A DNA stretch of 64,000 nucleotides from Pogonophryne albipinna (Eukaryota; Chordata; Actinopteri; Perciformes; Artedidraconidae). Shown here one piece after another: positions 1 through 9,690 of the stretch. The translations under genes were made by a program, and so were the position numbers. The stretch covers positions 25,952,147 to 26,016,146 of the forward strand of contig CM053260.1 of NCBI GenBank assembly GCA_028583405.1. Direction: 5' to 3'. The notes under the pieces are model-generated. The model searched no databases. It had not been told where the DNA came from and saw nothing but the letters and a program-made list of their open reading frames with translations. Numbering within the stretch: position 1 is the stretch's first letter; each line of letters starts with the position of its first letter.

Positions 1-1029
1 CACAAACCTATATAAAACACAACAATAAAAAGCATAATAGTACCCCTTTAAGAATTATATATATACAATCTATTGGCATGCTATTTAAACATAATTCAAT
101 TTTTCAATTTAAGTTACACCCAATACTCACATGTCCACTGTAGTTTAAGAGTTATCAGAATCGCAGTGACTATATCTATATATTTTTTAATATGATTAAT
201 TTTATTGTTCATCAATCATTTTTCTCTTTCATTTGTTTCCTCCACCAAGCAGGTTATGTTTTCTAATGTCTAGCCTCTCAAGCTTTATGTAAATCACCTT
301 GAGTTTGTGATAAAACAAATATTATATCATATAAATAAACTTGCCCCAGCTTACATATTTTTTCTGAAAGGGATAAAAATGATGGATGCAATAAATCATT
401 AACCATACTCGCTTGACAGCTTCCTGCGATAATACTGTGATTTTTATTCTGGAGTGCAATAAATGAGAAAATCACAACCAGTTGGGATAAATATTCACAA
501 AGTACACCAGATGTTCAGGGAGAGACACGCAGCAGCGGGACTCTTTGACGGTATGCAAGATTATAAAACCATAAATTATAATTAGGAATGTGCTGTGTCG
601 TACACAGTGAGGGTGATAGGTGAGTCGGCAATTTAAAAGATTCTGTTTTCATCACATCATAATGCAACAAAAGGCAAGTTGTGAAATGGTATGCTTCTTT
701 GTAATGGTAGTGAGAAAAAATGTAATCATGTAAAATGTAATTGTGATTCGAACATTAAAGTGGTGGAGGTCTTTGCCCTTCATGTTTTCAATTTAACCCG
801 CGTCGAATGAATGTCATTATGCAAATGAGAATAGGGTACAAAAGGCAGCTATTTCATTTTCTCTTTAAAGTCAATCGATGATATTTTGTTCAAATTCTGG
901 ATTAAACCTCTATTCTAAAGTATAACAGCAGCCAGCAAGGTCTTTGTTTGTAATGAAGGGTCTCTGAAAATGAGATTTGAAACTGCTTAAAGAGAATCTG
1001 CCTTTCACTTGGTTTGGCCCCTCCCCTTT
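1..1029. other. AT-rich non-coding DNA with a faint LINE tail
   Basis: No gene is visible. Around 288-345 the plus strand reads as a degraded LINE 3' end (a GTAAATCACCTTGAG stretch followed by TATAAATAAACTTGCC), resembling the tail of the LINE at 25.6 kb in the opposite orientation. The rest holds nothing I can name. Confidence 0.45.
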
Positions 1030-1233
1030 TCCCTAACTACATTACAGTACATGTCACTTGTTAGACGCTTTTATCCAAAGCGACTTTCAATACTGTGGAC
1101 AATCCCCACAGGAGCAATTTGGGGTGAAGTGTCTCAGGGACACAACGACATGCTGACTGCAGTGGGGTTTGAACCTGTGACCCCCTGATCCGAACACCAA
1201 CGCACAACCTACTGCACCACACGCTGCCCGGCT
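1030..1233 (+). repeat. Teleost interspersed repeat, copy 1 (TTATCCAAAGCGACTT type)
   Basis: The block begins near ACATTACAGTACATG, contains TTAGACGCTTTTATCCAAAG and CGACTT, and ends near CACCACACGCTGCCCG. A near-identical copy lies at 61727-61905 in the same orientation. The core TTTATCCAAAGCGACTT is very common in teleost genomes (known from experience, not searched). The second half (GGGGTTTGAACCTGTGACC) resembles the anti-tRNA-like module of other fish repeats, so a SINE or a MITE origin is possible. No coding capacity. Confidence 0.75.
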
Positions 1234-2427
1234 AACTACCTGTCTTCTCCTGCAGAAGCCTGTTATCCTTATTTGCTGGCACCTGTTTAGGCTAAGTATC
1301 TGAATGCCTGCCTTTTTTGCTTGGCTGCTTCTGAGTAGCCTTTTTTGCTTAGAAAGGGTTCTTCACAGAGTGAAATGACCTGCACGTATTTAAGTGGCAT
1401 CCATGGTGGATGTATTTCTAAATGCAAAAGAAAGGCGCTTCAGTGCTTCCATTCTTATCTCCTTTTGCATGTAGTACACTTGACCATCGTTTAGCAGACA
1501 AAATGCCATCCCACAATTCCTTGAGGCAGCAACATGTCAATAACATCCACCGTCGTAGCAACTTTGAGTCAGCCTGATGTAATTGTGCTGATATGAGTCC
1601 TAATGACCTGGAGATAACTTTACCACTACAGGTTCCCTTGTCTCAAAGTCTATGTTTTTTGTATTATGTTGGTGGCCTGAAATAAGGTCTGTGATTAAGA
1701 CAAGCTGACAAGATAAGCATGTTTTGTTCTACAACATAAAATACGTCATCATACACCACTAGGGAATCTCTGAAGCTTCTATGTGTCATCAAAAAGATGG
1801 TTGCTAATGAGTATCTAAATAAACTAGTAAACATCACGCTGACATCAGTCTGCCTTTAGCTTAGAGGTGATGATTTGCAGCCATGAAGCTGTGAAACAGT
1901 TAATTTACAACCTAGCGTAAGCTTTTTATTTCTACTGATTGGATCTATCACAAGGTGTTGTTAATATGTGGAGATTAAAATAAGTGTATTTTTTGCGACA
2001 TGGCGAAATCCAGTGGGAAAATCCCATGCTACGTTCCGGGTCAGCCTACAAAAAAAAGCTCTATATTGTGCACAATTATGGTATAATTGTTTTCCTGTTG
2101 TTTATTCACTGCCGTCCTTGTGTCTGAACAGGCAAATATGGGCAATACGATATTACAAATACTTGTGTCTTAGCCACGGACAGACAACTCTTTGCCGTTT
2201 GAATTTCCTTCTGCAGTCTGTACCGGCAGTGCTGTGCTGCTAAACTAGAAACTGAATCCCAGCACCACGGAAGCCTAGGTTTTGAAGTTAGGGATATTTC
2301 TCCCAGGGAATAGAGCAGAAAACGTCAAACTCTCTGAACACCGGATCTCATCCTCGTTCCTGCAAGCACTCACTTATCCAGGAAGAAACCTGGCTGCATG
2401 CTGGAGACAGTGGATCAGCCTCAGTAT
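1234..2427. other. Non-coding DNA, nothing recognised
   Basis: No repeat, RNA gene or convincing exon was seen. A 91-codon open frame at 1968-2243 has no protein-like pattern and no splice context. Confidence 0.5.
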
Positions 2428-2660
2428 TTAAAGAGGTCCTATTATGCTTTTTGGGGTTTTCCCTCTCCTCTTGTGTGTTAAAACTGACCTCCATAGAAAA
2501 GTGTGTTCTCCTCCGTAGAGCTATTATATCCTGAACTACAGGTAAGGTAAATTAATAAATCCCTTTTTTGGTAATTCTGACAGTAGGGAATCTGCACTCC
2601 ACCGACAGGACTATTTTTTGTTTCTATAGAATAACAATACTGCTCTCCCTTCCTGGTGAC
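2428..2660 (+). mobile_element. Partial MITE with TTAA-AGAGGTCCTATTATGC end
   Basis: The sequence TTTAAAGAGGTCCTATTATG followed by CTTTTTGGGGTTTTCCC is the left end of a MITE family common in fish. It starts at a TTAA, which suggests the TTAA-target class (piggyBac or Kolobok type). The matching right terminus is not present nearby, so the copy is truncated; its inner limit is a guess. A family relative appears to lie at 6590-6903. Confidence 0.55.
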
Positions 2661-3144
2661 ATGCATCGAGTTGATTTGACACACAGATACATCTCAAGCA
2701 GAACATAGACCTACAGACTACACCATTAAAACACTTTCAGGTGCAGAGCAGGTGACACTGCAGCGTGTGTTTTGCACACAGCAGCCAACAGCAGGATGTT
2801 ACATCTGGCACCGCCACACGTTTGGTGTGAAGCTATGCGGATTAATGAGCACTCCTCCGTGAGAATTTAGGTGCAATTTGTTATATGGGGGAACTTAATC
2901 AGTCTAATTACAAAACAATTCTGCTCCTAAATTACGCTTTTGCCTGAAACTTTGGGGAATTAACTTTATAGATCTTTCCCCAGAAACTTAAATGATGTGC
3001 AGAAGACTTGATACAAAAACACTTTTATAAGAGATCCTGTCTTGATTCTTTCAAAGTCATTCAAATGTGACGATACTTAGATACTTGACGATAGCTGAAG
3101 ATAACCAAGTGATTTGTGTTGTCTCAACATATCCACAAAATCGC
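2661..3144. other. Non-coding DNA, nothing recognised
   Basis: No gene, RNA or repeat recognised. Confidence 0.5.
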
Positions 3145-3902
3145 TTAAAGGTCCCATGTCATGGCCATTTCGACTGATCATAATTCCATTGTTGAGGTCT
3201 ACTAAAATAGATTTACATTATTCAATGTTCCAAACTCACATTGGTTTCTCAAACAGCATCTCTGTAAAGTATGTGTATTCACTCTCTGTCCTAAACGGCT
3301 TGTTGGAGCTCCTGCCCCCCCCCCCTGTGAGCCCAGTGTGCTCTGATTGGTCGGGACGTTGCGAGGCTCGCTGCTCACTGAGCTGGCTTACTGGTGTGGC
3401 TTCCGGGTCGGCGATGCAGCGAGACAGCGCGAAACTCCTCCTGAGCACACAAACACTCACAGCCAAAGTAAAAACAGTGTGGCTTGATATTGAGTAAGAA
3501 AAAGGTTTCTAACGCTGTGAGAATGGGTCTGCGGAGAGCATTTCTCCGCCATCCCAACTCGTCTATTACCAACCAGGGAGCTCTATGCAAGTCAATGGGG
3601 ACTCCCTGTTAGTTAGCCAAGGGGTCCTGGTGTGTGAGGTGCTCCGCGGATTGGTCCATTTGGGTTCCGGGAACCACATGACGTCATGCGTTTTTTTCCC
3701 GGAAGAAACAAATGGAAAAAGAGAAATCTCCAACGAGGCGTTCTGGGGCAGCATAGACAGGTCTTCTCTGTGTTAGAGTTTTACTCGCTACAGGGTGTAC
3801 TTTGAGGGTTTGTGACTCTGCAGACCGTTTACATGCAGAAAAACCTTCATAACACACAAGGGGACGGGTAATCACCGGAAAAGCATGACATGGGACCTTT
3901 AA
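3145..3902. mobile_element. TTAA-flanked MITE, copy 1
   Basis: The element is bounded by TTAA on both sides and has terminal inverted repeats AGGTCCCATGTCATG / CATGACATGGGACCT. The length is 758 bp including the TTAA sites. TTAA duplications point to piggyBac or Kolobok machinery. A second copy of the same family sits at 58222-59033 in the opposite orientation. Overlapping open frames (for example 3114-3497) are not conserved as protein between the two copies, so I regard the element as non-autonomous. It includes a C/G homopolymer (about 3316-3325) and CCAAT-like ATTGG motifs. Confidence 0.85.
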
Positions 3903-4380
3903 GAAATCTTTGCTTTATTGTGAAAGCCTGCTGATGCCTGCAGGCCGTTAGCAAAGCTTAAAGAGCTCACCAATTGAAACGGTGAACTCTAAAACTGACG
4001 TGTTGCGGTCAAAACATAGTCCCACATCTGTAAACCTCTGTCCGTTTATGGAATAAGTAGCGTTTAAGCATCAATTTTAAGAGAAAGCTTTGCAATGAAA
4101 CTATAAAAATCATCCCAAAAATAAAATCTGTATTGATTTTAGGCTAAGGATGCCGTCTGATGCAGTGACCGAGAAGTAAACCTGCAGCCATGGTGTCTTT
4201 ATGTATTTGACTTTAAGTCGACCCTGAAGAAAACTGGTAGCAAAGAAATTACACACATTTCAATCTGTAATGCCAACAATAATGTCTAACCTTGCAAGTT
4301 ACAGGCTGTTTTGATGCACAGTTCGTAGTTATAAGTACAACAAGTAACCCATATAATGAACACAGGACTTTAACTCTGGA
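3903..4380. other. Non-coding DNA, nothing recognised
   Basis: No feature supported. Confidence 0.5.
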
Positions 4381-4890
4381 TACAACTGTTCTTGTCTCGT
4401 GGGAAACCAGAAGTCACGCTTTTTATCACGTGATTTGTTGTGCGTAGACGGCTCTGCTAAAGATTCTTCCCTCGTTTAGGTTTCATGTTCTGTGTTTAGA
4501 TAGGTTCCCGTTTTATTTTGATAGTCTTGTCTACCCTCATGTGTCTAAAGTACGTTTCCTGCCTTGTCTGTTTTCCCGCTGTTGTGATTGTCTAATTGTC
4601 TTCACCTGGTGTTGTCTGTCTAGTAAATATAGTTCTCGTCTTCCCCTGTCTCGTTGCCAGATTGTCTTGTGTGTTCCAAGCCTTCCAGCGTTAAGATCAT
4701 TTGTCATTGTCCTTAGAGTTATCGTCCATAGAGTGTTAGGTTAAGTAAGTCGTTTTTTGATAGTATAGGTTAGACAGTTTATTGAGTGTTTGTTTTGTTA
4801 CTTTATGTATTCAGTGTGTTATGACCTGTCTACATTAAAACACTTTATTTTGATACTTTGTTTGTCTCTGCATCGTGCATTTAATTCCAC
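4381..4890 (+). repeat. Pyrimidine-biased interspersed repeat, possible LTR or SINE remnant
   Basis: The block is T/C/G-biased on the plus strand, with repeated GTCTTGT, CCTTGTCTG and TTCACCTGGTGTTG words and a terminal CATTAAAACACTTTATTTTGATAC, a poly(A)-signal-like end. Fish genomes carry many such retroelement ends. The purine-rich block at 33790-34110 has the same flavour on the other strand. The class is unproven. Confidence 0.35.
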
Positions 4891-5320
4891 GCCTTTGTAC
4901 AGCCTTAACATTATTTCCTTGATTAAATTACACAAGTCGTTTTAACCAAAGCCACTACTTTTCTAAACTTCACCAAAAAGCTTAAACAGTTTCTGCTTGG
5001 GCTTCTGAGGACACGGACAAAAAGTAACCAAATAACGATATCATACAAATTGTTGTATGTGGAAACGCTGCAGGTTGGCATGTTTCCAGACCTTATCCAA
5101 TAAGGTAGTAACTAGCCCAGGTGGTGTTTAAACAGGACCTGGGTTGCCTTCATTATTCCCATTACAATATCCTTCTATTAATAATTTAAACTGTGATTTG
5201 GTTTAATAATTTTTTTACGCTGCATCCTAAAGACAACACAACTAGCTTCTATGGAAACAAGTGTCAGGCAATGAAAAACCCCAGGTGATTGAAAATCTTC
5301 CTCTGCTCTGCAACACTTAC
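4891..5320. other. Non-coding DNA, nothing firm
   Basis: Contains a short motif near 4946 (AACCAAAGCCACTACTTTTC) of a kind seen often in fish DNA and also around 40345-40380. No gene is visible. Confidence 0.4.
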
Positions 5321-5379
5321 CCAGGTTGTTCGATATCAGGAGGTTCATAATGTAACACTTGGTGTCCCACCGGATTAGG
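5321..5379 (-). CDS. Candidate internal exon (59 bp), gene unknown
   Basis: On the minus strand a 59-nt block is preceded by a plausible acceptor (ATTCATTTCATGTAATTACAG) and followed by a good donor (CCTGG|GTAAGTG). Two of the three frames are open: one gives PNPVGHQVLHYEPPDIEQPG, the other LIRWDTKCYIMNLLISNNL. I recognise neither. Short blocks with splice-like edges occur by chance in a window this size, so this is a weak call. It lies on the same strand as the candidates at 13997-14102 and 52038-52145, and the 14.1-kb block would splice to it in phase. Confidence 0.2.
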
Positions 5380-6589
5380 CTGTAATTACATGAAATGAAT
5401 ACTTTAATTATGTAGACACTTCTGATAACTGCATATTTGCCCTTGGTGTAGCTTGTATTCCTGGATCCTAAGCACATTCTCCACAGATCATGAAACTGAA
5501 ATCTACCCCGGACACTTCCTTTCTATTTTGGGGGCCTGGAGAGTCACAAGGGAGTCGACTATTGATAATGGTGTGCCTACCGCAGGCATACCTTCCTCTG
5601 GGACTTGTCCTTATATGAATGGCCCTTGGAGTTATCATCTGTAGAGATAATGACTTCTCTTTCTTTACACTGCTTTGCTGGACAAGGTCCTCAAAATGAG
5701 GTCGGAAACCCAGTTCCTGCTCTCTTTTGTCTGGACAAGTAGAAAACCCCCGCAAAAATGTGTCCCATCTCAGTGTATTATTAGTATTATCATGCTGGAC
5801 ATACAGTTATAGAGTTGGACGTGAGGTGTGACATTTTAATTTAGAAGACTAATTTATACTTTTACTAAGCAAACCGATAAGTGCTTGTTCACTACAAGCA
5901 GATACGACTGAAATAATAATGTCATCCAATTCCTTTTTCTTATCTCTATCTCTCTCAGAAGGAGCTTAATCGCATCATCTGTTTATCATTCGTGACTTTA
6001 ATATTAGCACAGGGTTTCAAGGATCTTACTTCCCTTGTAGTTCAATGCGATTGTATTTATCTTGAGTACTTTTAATGGACTCATCTTTAATCTTTGTGTC
6101 TTGTTTTTCATCTACATTTGTATGGCCCAGAACTCAATTTGAAAAATAAATTAAGTTCAAAGTCATTACCTTGAGTTAAATAAAGGAGAAGTTCAAACAA
6201 ATAATCACTTTTCAGCAGAGTGCAGGGTGTCGTGAAGGGGTGACGGCATGAAGCACCTTCATTTAGATTTGGGTCAAATGTGGAAGGACTTTCAGACAAA
6301 GTCAAATGTTTTGCCTATTCGAATAACAGAAGAAAGAGAGGGACCATTTGTTATGTAGTGACTTAGAGTTTAATGAAATAAATGTTTGAGCGTTTTATAA
6401 CCCATTAATTCAAATCCTTGTTATTGTATCAGTTTAATTCATTTTTATTTTTATTCAGACTTTTATAAGTTACAATTATTCCTATTACCCCAGCTTTCCA
6501 ATAAATGGATCAACACTGAATGATCCCTTTTCTCAGGGTTGCAGGTGTCCACGCGGCCAGAGTGACATCAAACCATTGGAGAGGACGTT
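5380..6589. other. Non-coding DNA, nothing recognised
   Basis: The open frames here (for example 5468-5755 minus) show no protein-like pattern. No repeat recognised. Confidence 0.5.
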
Positions 6590-6903
6590 TTGTTCTATCA
6601 AAAGAGACGCATTGCTTTCCCTCCTAACATCACTATGTTACACTTGCGCTTCCATTAGCTGGTGCTCCAACACATTGTACTTGATAGGTTTAGGGGAAAT
6701 GTGTACACGGATGATCAATCAGAACAGAGCTGGCCAGCTAACCAATCAGAGCAGACTGGGCTCTGGTTTCAGACAGAGGGTGAAAAGAGGTGCTGCAGCA
6801 CAGGCAGTTGCAAAAAATAAATATCATTTTGAACATTAAAGAATGGAGACATGTCCCAGTAGAGACTCTAAATAAAAACATAAACCTGGAAATTAGCATA
6901 GGG
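6590..6903 (+). mobile_element. Partial MITE, related to the 2428-2660 family
   Basis: The stretch holds paired CCAAT-like boxes (GATCAATCAGAACAGAG, ACCAATCAGAGCAGACTGGG), then CAGACAGAGGGTGAAAAGAG, GAACATTAAAG and finally AACCTGGAAATTAGCATA. This order matches, from memory, the right half of the fish MITE whose left end is CCTATTATGC. The terminal inverted repeat itself is lost. Confidence 0.5.
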
Positions 6904-7110
6904 CCACCAACAACAAATGTATTGGCTATTTCGGGTAGAATTAGGTAGAAACCGAACTAAAAGAGTGTGAATATTGGTATATTCATACACACATCAATGA
7001 CTATATTTGTTGTATTACTGGTGAATGTGTGATTAAGCAAAATGACCAAGTTTGCTTTTTTTCAAATTTAAAGAGGATAATATGTAGATATTGAGTTGAC
7101 AATGTGTTTC
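6904..7110. other. Non-coding DNA, nothing recognised
   Basis: AT-rich, no feature supported. Confidence 0.4.
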
Positions 7111-7128
7111 TGCTGCCCCCTAGTGGCC
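7111..7128 (-). promoter_or_regulatory. CTCF-like binding motif
   Basis: The minus strand reads GGCCACTAGGGGGCAGCA, very close to the known vertebrate CTCF core (CCAnnAGGGGGC). It lies about 0.6 kb upstream of the CpG-richer block and candidate first exon. Occupancy cannot be judged from sequence, and similar words also occur inside fish transposons. Confidence 0.5.
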
Positions 7129-7740
7129 ATACAAATCAGTTACTGCAAATAAAGTTGTAATAAGTACAAGTGGAGTTAGCTTAGTAGTTACGGCAACACT
7201 TGAGAAGATTGGTTTGAATTAATAAATTCAATAATTGACTTTAAACTAATTATAATGAGCGTAAACTAATCATTCTCGGGTCCTTTTGCAGGAAAGTGGA
7301 TGATTCAAAAGCCTACACACGTTGAAATGCAAAGAAAATATGAGACCTAAAAACTCAGAAATATCATCTGTCATTTTTTGTCTTTTTTAATCATTGAGAA
7401 CAAAGACACATTCAGCAGGTTGTGAACACTCTTCAAAACGATTCAACAAAATACAAATGTATATCAAGTTAAATATGTTAATTAAATAAATGACCCAATA
7501 CAATTAGGTACCTAAATATAATGAGGAAACATTCTTATCTGCGATGAAAAATGATCCCTTAATCCGTGGCAACAAAATAAATATGCTTTGAACACCTGTC
7601 AACCATTCATTCTAATGGTATTGGATGGACATGTGTATAGGTTCCCATTTAAGTGAAAACATGTTTTATTGAGCAGCATATTGCCCCCAAATTCTCTACA
7701 TGCATGTTCCAGATCAGATGGGATGGGGAGGAAACTGTTG
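7129..7740. other. AT-rich DNA upstream of the candidate promoter
   Basis: No gene or repeat recognised. Base composition changes sharply from AT-rich to GC-richer at about 7740. Confidence 0.45.
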
Positions 7741-7914
7741 GATATAGTTTGATATGAAGGGGCTGGATCTCGCTGTCCTTTATTGGCGAGGAACAAAAGC
7801 CAGACGCACTTTGGAGTTCAGTGCCGGGACGTAGCAGTCCTCTCATCTCACACTCGGTGCTCCGCCCGACCTCCTCTCTCCTCTGCCTGCTCTCGTGTCT
7901 CCTCTCCTGAACAG
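7741..7914 (+). promoter_or_regulatory. Candidate promoter with non-coding first exon
   Basis: The block is GC- and CpG-richer than its surroundings, has a CT-rich 5'UTR-like run (7860-7908), and ends in a strong donor CTGAACAG|GTAAGG at 7914/7915. There is no obvious start codon with a long open frame before the donor, so it would be a 5'-UTR exon of a plus-strand gene whose coding exons lie elsewhere. No TATA box is evident. The transcription start is not visible; the left limit is only where composition changes. A chance donor in a GC-rich patch is the alternative. Confidence 0.4.
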
Positions 7915-8420
7915 GTAAGGCATACTTCAAAGTTATTGTGCTATGCAATAGAGTGTGCGATCTTTTCAAGCGATTGTGTGTGTGTGTGTGTGTGTGAGTG
8001 TGTGTGTGTGTGTGTCTGCCTGCACGTTGCAGAGCATTCACTGCCTCCCCTTGCTTTGCGTTAGCACAGGTATCGTGCGACTGTAGGGGGCTAGGTGTCC
8101 CCCCCTATGGTGCGCTTTATACTTCCATTCATCCACATTTTGTGCGTTTTAAAGAAAGTTTGTGCTGGCAGTGTTTTCCGTACCGGAGATCGTGATCCTT
8201 TGCGCATTCCGCCAGGCTGATGCGCACAGTTAGAGAGGGTTTGGCAGCCCGCGTTGTGGAGGTGGGTTTCCGTTAATGCAAGAATAAGTCGGGTTGCAAG
8301 GCACTCATGAGGTGTGCACTTCATCTGTAGGGGAAGAAGGGAAGTGCACTGTTCCCTCTCCTCATCCATCACTATTTAGATGATCGTGACGCGCGTGAGT
8401 CACCTGCAGCGAGAGATCAG
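7915..8420. promoter_or_regulatory. CpG-enriched block after candidate first exon
   Basis: CpG dinucleotides are frequent from about 7800 to 8420 (for example GTGACGCGCGTGAGTC near 8387), unlike the rest of the window. This fits the first-intron part of a CpG-island promoter. A (TG)n tract interrupts it at 7974-8015. Confidence 0.4.
7974..8015. repeat. (TG)n microsatellite
   Basis: About 42 bp of TG with one GTGAGTG interruption near 7997. The open frames across it are low-complexity artefacts. Confidence 0.95.
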
Positions 8421-8621
8421 AGATTGGGCACAGATGCTTCACTACCCAGGCAGGAATCAATCTCACGTGGTATTATGAGAAATAGAGAAATGCATATATA
8501 TATATGACATCCAAATAAGTATAGCATATGCGTAATATTAATTAAAATTAGATTGTGATAAAGACAGATATTAAATAGCTGATGAGTGCACACCTCCAGT
8601 GTTTTATCTGGATAGTTGTAT
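8421..8621. other. Non-coding DNA
   Basis: A short ATATAT run near 8494; otherwise nothing recognised. Confidence 0.4.
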
Positions 8622-8764
<143 letters not shown>

Positions 8765-8899
8765 GGATGTGCTTGCAGTTTATGATGTTTCTCTCATATT
8801 TGAAGTGCTGTAGTCACAAGGTACCTCCATTCATGTAAGGCTTGACAAGGTTTTTGTGCAGTTATACAGGGATCATTACAAATAAAATGACCCCCCTCC

Positions 8900-8945
8900 T
8901 CCTCACACACACAGCAATCCACACAGACACACACCGCACACTAAC
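8900..8945. repeat. CA-rich low-complexity stretch
   Basis: Imperfect CACACA runs broken by AGCAATC and CCG. A degenerate microsatellite. Confidence 0.7.
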
Positions 8946-9389
8946 ACTAACTTGCACACTCACTCATCCCTTTCCCACTCAGGAAGCTACTCCTGCATAA
9001 TAAATGTTCCATTAGCCATTCTCATTCAAATGCAAGCCCCCTCCACCCACAAAAATGTATTCAATGATCACACTCCTCTGTCATTTAGTCCACTGAAATG
9101 ATGATTAATATTCCACTTTGTGGCTTAATTTCCAAGCATTGCCTTAATAAACCTGCCACGTTCATGAAGCCCCGTCAATTACTCTCAGGAGGGTCATCAG
9201 GAATACACATGGGCCCCTTAAGACCCTCATCACCACATTATGACAGAGAGGCAGGCAGAGACAAAAAAAGAGACAATCAGTGGATTAGCAACTCACAGCA
9301 GCGTCATTTGATCCGTTTTCCACCACAAATGTAGTCTGCATAAAAACAACTGTTACCTCAACATTGAGCGTAACTGTGAGTTGCTTTTA
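8946..9389. other. Non-coding DNA, possible conserved non-coding sequence
   Basis: Contains homeodomain-type ATTA words (CCATTAGCC, GATTAATATT) in a moderately complex context. No gene seen. Confidence 0.3.
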
Positions 9390-9690
9390 GCCAAACTTCA
9401 GACCTGGGGTGACAGAACCTTCTAAGATGCTCCACCCTCCTTCTGAAAGGCCATCGCCAACGATATCAGACTGTCAAACACCGTATCATCCTTGAACTAA
9501 CTGCTTCAAACTGGCTTTTTGCTGAATAACTTCTTCCCCAGTTTTGCTTTCTGATCGATAGTTTGGTTTTCTAACTCATTTCATTGCATCTTGTTTTTTT
9601 GTTGCATTTCTGTATGTTCAAATGCGTGCATTGTGAAGTGTCTTTGAGTGCTTAAAGAAGAGCTATAAAAAAGCGTTATCGATATGCATT
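9390..9690 (+). pseudogene. Decayed LINE (L2-like) 3' end
   Basis: ACCTGGGGTGACAGAACCTT near 9402 aligns by eye with ACCTGGGGGGACAGAGCCTT in the reverse complement of the LINE at 43.35-44.1 kb. The end, GTGTCTTTGAGTGCTTAAAG near 9640 followed by a TATAAAAAAGCG word, parallels that element's 3' end (GCGTCTTTGAGCACCTATAA). It is therefore the 3' end of a related CR1/L2-clade retrotransposon, plus strand, heavily mutated and with no open frame. Confidence 0.55.
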
